From Candidatus Faecicola pullistercoris (GTDB taxonomy: Bacteria > Bacillota > Clostridia > Christensenellales > CAG-917), in the NCBI GenBank assembly GCA_018714105.1, contig DVNW01000016.1:26239-90238 (forward strand): a stretch of DNA of 64,000 nt, written 5' to 3'. This document shows, piece after piece, positions 58,846 through 64,000 of this stretch. Made by a program: the position numbers and the translations under genes. The notes below the pieces were generated by a model. It worked only from the letters and a program-made list of their open reading frames with translations, did no database searches and had not been told where the DNA came from. The stretch's first letter is position 1; each line of letters opens with the position of its first letter.

Positions 58846-59830
58846 TTTCCTGCTACTGCAACTTAAAATGCTGTTTTTAAAGCATAAAACCGTTTTTATT
58901 ATTACGGTTTTATGCTTGTCGGCGTGCAATATTTCCTTTTTGTACTCGACGGAAATGCTGTATAAAATGGCGTATTCCAACGCCGACGTATATTACGGCG
59001 TAGACGTCGGAGGCAGGACGTTTGCCCAGCTTAAAGGCGCGCTTTCCGAAGATAATTTTAAAAACTGTTACGACGTCTGCGTCTTATTTGACGGCGGCGC
59101 GGTAACGTACGTAAAGGGCGCTCCCGCCTTGCTTTACGGTGAAAACGCGGACGAAAGCGGGCAGATACTCGCGGGGAATATTCCGGGTGCGCAAAGCCTT
59201 ATCGGTACGGAAGTCGAACTGTCGGGGAATATCTATACGGTTACGGGAGCGGTGTCGTCCGATTACGCTTTCGTATTGCCGTTCGGGTATGCGGACGAAG
59301 ATCTGACCGTTCAGAGCGTCAGGGTGCGGTCGCTGGATTTTGCCGGCAGCGCAAAAATTATTAAAGAGCTGAAAACGCTGTTCGATACCGACGCCGTTAA
59401 AAAGGCGGGCGAATTGAGCCTTACAAACGATTTTCTCAATAATCCCGTTACGCTGCTGCTTGCGGCGGTAGATTTGCTGTCTTTGGCGGGTATCGTTCTT
59501 TCCGTTGTATATATTTTAAATTCGTCTTTAAAATTTCTTAAAATTCTCGGCGCCATGGGAATGTCCCTGAACAAGTGCGTAGATTTGTGCATTTTGCTTA
59601 TGGGCGTACTTCTAGCTGCGGTATGTCTGGCGGGCGGCCTTATTTTCGGCATACTCGACGCCGCGGGCGTATGGTCGGTCGGGCAGACTGCGGGTATGGC
59701 CACTTATTCGCTGAGGTTTACCGATTACGTACTTACGGATATTATAATGATTTTTGCGGCGTTTGTAATTTATCTTCCCTTTGCGGGGCAGATGGAAGTA
59801 AAGCTGAAAAAGGTGGTCAAATATGATTGA
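58838..59830 (+). CDS. FtsX/MacB-like permease subunit 1
   Basis: One N-terminal TM, extracytoplasmic domain, three C-terminal TMs. Confidence 0.75.
   Translation: MFNFLLLQLKMLFLKHKTVFIITVLCLSACNISFLYSTEMLYKMAYSNADVYYGVDVGGRTFAQLKGALSEDNFKNCYDVCVLFDGGAVTYVKGAPALLYGENADESGQILAGNIPGAQSLIGTEVELSGNIYTVTGAVSSDYAFVLPFGYADEDLTVQSVRVRSLDFAGSAKIIKELKTLFDTDAVKKAGELSLTNDFLNNPVTLLLAAVDLLSLAGIVLSVVYILNSSLKFLKILGAMGMSLNKCVDLCILLMGVLLAAVCLAGGLIFGILDAAGVWSVGQTAGMATYSLRFTDYVLTDIIMIFAAFVIYLPFAGQMEVKLKKVVKYD
58880..58917 (+). repeat. Perfect 14-bp inverted repeat inside the first codons of the FtsX-like gene
   Basis: AAGCATAAAACCGT-ttttattatt-ACGGTTTTATGCTT. Confidence 0.9.
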
Positions 59831-60938
59831 ACTGTTTACCGCCGCAAGACTGCTGTTGAAAAATATTGCCGTTAACATAATTGTTGCGTTGCTGTTGGGC
59901 GTTACGGCGTTCGGATTCGGGCTTGTATACGTTGCCGTCGGGCAGGTAACCGAATACCGACGGCTTTCGGGTGAGCTTGCCGAAGCCGACGGCGCATATT
60001 ATTTCGAGGCGAAAAAACCGGGAGAGGACGGGTACGCCGTTATAGACGAGCTTGAAGGCGTGGAAAATATCTGCTATGCTTTTGTTATGAGCGGAATAGC
60101 CGACGGATTAACCGTGAACTTCAAAGTCGCGTCGGCAGACCTGTATTCCGCCGCACCTCTTCCGTTGGCTTCGGGCGGATACGGCAGGAGCGAAAACGCT
60201 ATAAACGTGCTTGCCACCGAAGAGTCGGGATTCGGTGCGGGCGACAGTTTAAGCGTAAAACTCTATGACGGGACTTACGAAGTAAAGGTATCTGGCGTTA
60301 TCAGAAAGGACACCCCTTTATACAGATTTAACGGGTTTTCAATGCCGATGACCTTCGAATCGCTGTTTACTACGGAAGAAAATCTTTCCTTTGTCGTGTC
60401 CGAGGATTTTTTACCCGATAAAATCAAAGAACGGGCGGCTGTGTCCGCGGTTGCGGTTACCTTTATAGACGGGCTGTCCCGAGCCGAGTACGACAGACAG
60501 ATTGCGCTTTTAAAATCCAAAGGGCAGGTGTTTACTCTGGAAGAAATGCGTTTAAATGCGGAAAATACCGAAAAATCATATTTAAACCTCTTTCTGCCCG
60601 CCGTAGCCTTGCTTGCCGCGGTTACGCTGTTTTCGTCGGCGGCTTCAGTCATGATTTCGCTGGAAAAGAACAAAAAAACGCTGAATATAGTTAAAATGCT
60701 CGGAGCGGACAGCAAGAAAATATTTATTGCCGTTATGGTTTACGCGGCGATACTTGCCGTTGTCGCGGTGATAGTAGTATGCGCGCTTGCCGCTCTCGCA
60801 ATTTCGGTATTCGGTATTCAGACCGCTTACGCCGTGAAAGGTTTTGCGGCGTCTTCAGCGATAACGGTATCGGTATATTTGGCCGCGCATGCGGTGCAGA
60901 TACTCGCTTTCGGCGAGAAAAACAGAAAAATCGTATGA
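59823..60938 (+). CDS. FtsX/MacB-like permease subunit 2
   Basis: Same 1+3 TM topology; overlaps preceding gene by 8 nt. Confidence 0.8.
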   Translation: MIELFTAARLLLKNIAVNIIVALLLGVTAFGFGLVYVAVGQVTEYRRLSGELAEADGAYYFEAKKPGEDGYAVIDELEGVENICYAFVMSGIADGLTVNFKVASADLYSAAPLPLASGGYGRSENAINVLATEESGFGAGDSLSVKLYDGTYEVKVSGVIRKDTPLYRFNGFSMPMTFESLFTTEENLSFVVSEDFLPDKIKERAAVSAVAVTFIDGLSRAEYDRQIALLKSKGQVFTLEEMRLNAENTEKSYLNLFLPAVALLAAVTLFSSAASVMISLEKNKKTLNIVKMLGADSKKIFIAVMVYAAILAVVAVIVVCALAALAISVFGIQTAYAVKGFAASSAITVSVYLAAHAVQILAFGEKNRKIV

Positions 60939-60950
60939 GAGGGTAAAAAA

Positions 60951-62018
60951 ATGTTGAAAAAAGCAGTTGTACTTATTGTTTCGGCCGTCATGGGCGCCTT
61001 TGCCGCTTACTCGGCGATAAAATGCGGTATTGCCGAATTCTACGCTACGCCTACGCTTAACACAGTTTCAGGTGCCAGTACCGTGACGGTAAAACTCGAC
61101 GACGGATTCGGCATTGCCGACCTCGAGGCAAGGCTGTCCGCAATCGAAGGATACAAGGGACTGTATCCGTTGACGGCTTTCGAGGGCACCGCCGTAATCG
61201 ACGGAGAGAGCAGCAGTTGCGTTTTCGGCTTCGAAAGCGAGTATATTCCGTCCGATACGCCTCCTTACGCCATCGAAAGCGGACGTGCGCTGTCGGCTGA
61301 GGACAGAGTGGCCGGCAATAAAATCAACGTAGTGGCGGGCGGCGCGGCCTGGGATAAATACGTCGTCGGCGACGAGGTTACCCTTACCGTGAAATCGCAG
61401 TCGGCCGAAATGGACGTAACCGTGGCGATAGTTGGGAAAATAAGAACGCCTTTCGTATCCGCCGGTTTCAGCAGCAATATATACGCCTTTAACACCTGCT
61501 ACGGCACGGTGTATTTCCCGAAATCTTTTGACCGATTCGGCGGCGACGACGTCAACCTCGTAAAAGTGGCTTATACAGGCAATAAGATTATACAGGAGGT
61601 AGCCGCAGTAAGCGAAGGTAAACAGTATGCGGTATATAACGATTTCAACCCCGAAAACATCGCGCTTAACGATCAGCGCGCGGCCGAAGCCGGCAAAAAA
61701 ACCGTTTGGCTTGCCGTTGCGGTTGTTTGCTCGCTTGTGATAATAGGGCTTGCATTCCTCGTGGCAAAACAGAAAGGCGCGGTAGCTTTTGTAGCTAAGT
61801 GCGCCGCGGTAAGTATTTTATTCATACTTATGCTTTGGGCATTCAGAAACTCTTTCGCATTCGGGCAGTTAGCCGCTTCCCGCATAGATATGTACGTATT
61901 GATTGTATTGGGGGCATTTATCGGTACCGGACTCATAGCCACGGGCATCACCGCTTTTACGCAAAAAAACAAGCGTGACAAAAAGGGCACGGAAGATTAT
62001 AAGGATTTGACTGAATAA
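60951..62018 (+). CDS. FtsX/MacB-like permease subunit 3
   Basis: Same 1+3 TM topology; stop overlaps start of ATPase gene by one nucleotide. Confidence 0.75.
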   Translation: MLKKAVVLIVSAVMGAFAAYSAIKCGIAEFYATPTLNTVSGASTVTVKLDDGFGIADLEARLSAIEGYKGLYPLTAFEGTAVIDGESSSCVFGFESEYIPSDTPPYAIESGRALSAEDRVAGNKINVVAGGAAWDKYVVGDEVTLTVKSQSAEMDVTVAIVGKIRTPFVSAGFSSNIYAFNTCYGTVYFPKSFDRFGGDDVNLVKVAYTGNKIIQEVAAVSEGKQYAVYNDFNPENIALNDQRAAEAGKKTVWLAVAVVCSLVIIGLAFLVAKQKGAVAFVAKCAAVSILFILMLWAFRNSFAFGQLAASRIDMYVLIVLGAFIGTGLIATGITAFTQKNKRDKKGTEDYKDLTE

Positions 62019-62695
62019 TGATTGAAATCAAAAATCTGTACAAAATATATAATCAAGGTAAGCCTAACGAGTTTACCGCTTTAAAAGACGTATCGCTCAG
62101 CGTTCCGAAAGGGCAGTTCCTGGCAGTTACCGGCAAGTCGGGTGCGGGCAAGTCCACCTTTATGAATATAACAGCGTGTTTGGATACCCCTACTTCGGGG
62201 CAGGTAATTATAGACGGGACCGACCTTTCCTCGGCCGGAGAAAAGCAAAGGGCGGAGTTCAGAAAGGATAAACTCGGAATAGTTACTCAGGCGCCTATGC
62301 TTATAGAGGAACTGTCTGCCATCGAAAACGTGAAAGTTGCCTTTTACCTGTTGAGGGCCAAACGCGAACAGCGCAACGTCTCTGCCGCAAACCTTCTGAA
62401 AAGCGTGGGATTGGGCGACAGAATCGGGCAGAAGGTAAGCACCTTGTCGGGAGGCGAGAAGCAGCGCGTTTCCATAGCACGCGCGCTTGCAGGAAACCCG
62501 TGCGTAATTCTTGCGGACGAACCCACGGGCAATCTCGACAGCAAAAACGCGAAAACGGTGTTCAGAATACTTAAAAACGTGGCCGAGCAGGGTATAACCG
62601 TAATCATGGTTACCCATGACGGCGAGCTCGCTTCCGAGTGCGACCGTGTTGTCGAGATTGCGGACGGGCAGATTGTGTCGGATTCGACGAAATAG
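62018..62695 (+). CDS. ABC transporter ATP-binding protein, LolD/MacB type
   Basis: GKSGAGKSTFMNITACLDTPTSGQV, LSGGEKQRVSIARALAGNPCVILADEPTGNLDS. Confidence 0.94.
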   Translation: MIEIKNLYKIYNQGKPNEFTALKDVSLSVPKGQFLAVTGKSGAGKSTFMNITACLDTPTSGQVIIDGTDLSSAGEKQRAEFRKDKLGIVTQAPMLIEELSAIENVKVAFYLLRAKREQRNVSAANLLKSVGLGDRIGQKVSTLSGGEKQRVSIARALAGNPCVILADEPTGNLDSKNAKTVFRILKNVAEQGITVIMVTHDGELASECDRVVEIADGQIVSDSTK

Positions 62696-62710
62696 CAAAA
62701 ACCGTTAACC

Positions 62711-62740
62711 GGGCAGGGCGAAAACCCTGCCTTTTTTTTT
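62711..62740 (+). terminator. Intrinsic terminator
   Basis: GGCAGGG-cgaaaa-CCCTGCC + T9. Confidence 0.9.
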
Positions 62741-62847
62741 AAATATCGCTTGCGACGGAATTTGGTATTTACTTTTTACGGTTATTAGTGTATAATCTAT
62801 TTATCCGTCAAGGAGCTTTATGAATAAATATTTGTCAGGAGGAAAAG

Positions 62848-63627
62848 ATGGAAGGCATTATCGAAGTAATCGCCAGAAGAACGTTCGGGTTGCCGTATAT
62901 TATTATGGACTCGATTTTTATAGTGTTTTTCTGCGTGATGCTGTTTGTTACAAAACGTAAGCAGACGTTATTGTTCGCGCTGTTCGGAGGCGTGCTTTAT
63001 TTTATCGTCGATTACGGTATTTTTCATTTGCTTACGCATTCCAGGCATATCGAAAACGCGAATTTGTTCTGGGTACTGCTCTGGATGTCGTTAAGCTACG
63101 GCATAACCAACTTCGCCTGGATCTGGCTCTGTCTCAGAAAGGACGAAAGACTTGTGGAATGGACTTTGCTGATTTTCGTATGGTGGATTGTATGTCCTAT
63201 CCTGGACGACGCGTTTACGGGCAGCGGCACCCAGATTACCATCTGGCGCGAAACCGGCGAGTATCACTGGTTCATGGCCGTGTTTATGATTGTAAGTTAC
63301 GTTGCCGTTATAGTATGGAATCTGCTTCGCAAAAATCCCAAACAACGCTTTAAACTTCTGTGGCTGTTTATTATCGGCGTAGCCGTTCAGTTCGGGTGGG
63401 AATTTACTTTGCTTATCGGAGGCATACGCTCGGAAGGCATGGCCGTTACCGAACAGATAAAGACATTGGTAATCAATTCGCTTATGGAAACCAACCTCGG
63501 TCTTCCCGCGATATACTGCATATATCTTTTCTTTACCTCGAAATTTACCGAAGATTGCAAGCGCAGGGAAACACCCACTACTTTCCTCGGACGGCTTGAA
63601 GAGAGTAATGACGGAATAAGGATATAG
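62848..63627 (+). CDS. Polytopic membrane protein of unknown function
   Basis: 259 aa, about seven hydrophobic segments, RBS aggagg before ATG. Confidence 0.75.
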   Translation: MEGIIEVIARRTFGLPYIIMDSIFIVFFCVMLFVTKRKQTLLFALFGGVLYFIVDYGIFHLLTHSRHIENANLFWVLLWMSLSYGITNFAWIWLCLRKDERLVEWTLLIFVWWIVCPILDDAFTGSGTQITIWRETGEYHWFMAVFMIVSYVAVIVWNLLRKNPKQRFKLLWLFIIGVAVQFGWEFTLLIGGIRSEGMAVTEQIKTLVINSLMETNLGLPAIYCIYLFFTSKFTEDCKRRETPTTFLGRLEESNDGIRI

Positions 63628-63650
63628 CTGTATAGTTAAAAACGGTACTT

Positions 63651-63680
63651 AAAAAGCAAGGGCACGTCCCTTGCTTTTTT
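63651..63680 (+). terminator. Intrinsic terminator
   Basis: AAAAAGCAAGGG-cacgt-CCCTTGCTTTTTT. Confidence 0.85.
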
Positions 63681-63716
63681 TGTAGGAAAATCATAATCCG
63701 GGCTCAGCTCTAAAAC

Positions 63717-63749
63717 ATAAAAAAAGGGGCGTGAGTTCAAACACGCCCC
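63717..63749 (-). terminator. Terminator-like hairpin for minus-strand transcription
   Basis: Minus strand GGGGCGTG-tttgaact-CACGCCCC followed by a T-rich tract. Confidence 0.6.
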
Positions 63750-63958
63750 CCTGTGGCGGCGAGTTATCGCCTTTGTACGAACTTTGAAAGTCAGATAAAG
63801 GAGCAGCCTCTTTGGACTGCTTTTCTGTTTCCTTTACCGATTCGATTGAGTTGTTGTGTTTTTTGAGCGGATCGGAGAAGTAGTAGTTTATTCTTTCTAT
63901 AAAGCTAAATCTTATTGACGATCTTTTTGTAATCTTATCTTTCAAAATGTTTTATTTA

Positions 63959-63987
63959 TTGACATTTCGTTTATTTGTTTGTATAAT
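63959..63987 (+). promoter_or_regulatory. Strong promoter reading out of the window
   Basis: TTGACA - 17 bp - TATAAT. Confidence 0.75.
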
Positions 63988-64000
63988 AAGTAAGAAAAGT

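Noticed and set aside
62820-62961. Overlapping ORF MNKYLSGGKDGRHYRSNRQKN... with SD AAGGAG before the membrane protein gene
   Set aside because: Runs out of frame through the start of the well-supported gene at 62848; the second SD/ATG pair explains the region better. Could still be a coupled leader, but support is weak.
63691-63945. 84-aa minus-strand ORF at window end
   Set aside because: TTG start, no RBS, and the 3' part reads through a terminator-like hairpin; not reported as a CDS.
1-64000. CRISPR arrays, tRNA/rRNA genes, prophage or IS elements
   Set aside because: No direct repeat-spacer pattern, no transposase/integrase-like ORF and no recognisable tRNA or rRNA sequence was seen; tRNAscan and Infernal would confirm.

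Overview
The window is a gene-dense chromosomal segment. Gene content, Gram-positive-type RBSs and promoters, and operon style suggest a Clostridia-like Firmicute; the taxon is an inference. I found no rRNA, tRNA, CRISPR array, prophage or transposase. Main blocks: (1) partial ABC transporter; (2) DUF21/CBS (CorC/HlyC-type) protein; (3) collagen-like reading frame broken by two in-frame TAG codons; (4) glycosyltransferase, then a carbohydrate cluster (alpha/beta hydrolase, GPH symporter, zinc-ribbon membrane protein, two metallophosphoesterases, GH4, PfkB kinase); (5) purE-C-F-M-N-H-D-L operon; (6) acetyltransferase, PI-PLC-like protein, Mrp ATPase; (7) the paired radical SAM / DUF4130 proteins; (8) ArsR / HMA / P1B-ATPase metal operon; (9) aromatic amino acid operon (aroE-aroK fusion, then aroQ, aroF, aroB, aroA, aroC, pheA, tyrA); (10) MarR plus a heterodimeric-type ABC exporter; (11) ABC transporter plus a 2790-aa Ig-like repeat protein; (12) three FtsX-like permeases plus a LolD/MacB-type ATPase. 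The most interesting signals are not in the ORF track. Three operons have a short leader ORF with an RBS that abuts or overlaps a terminator hairpin: a 22-aa Phe/Tyr-rich peptide before aroQ, a 37-aa peptide before purE, and a 40-aa peptide starting MDDDGQP before the CorC-type gene. All three look like candidate cis-acting attenuation systems, and the last two are not ones I recognise. Functional statements about them are hypotheses; sequence statements were read by hand from the supplied bases.
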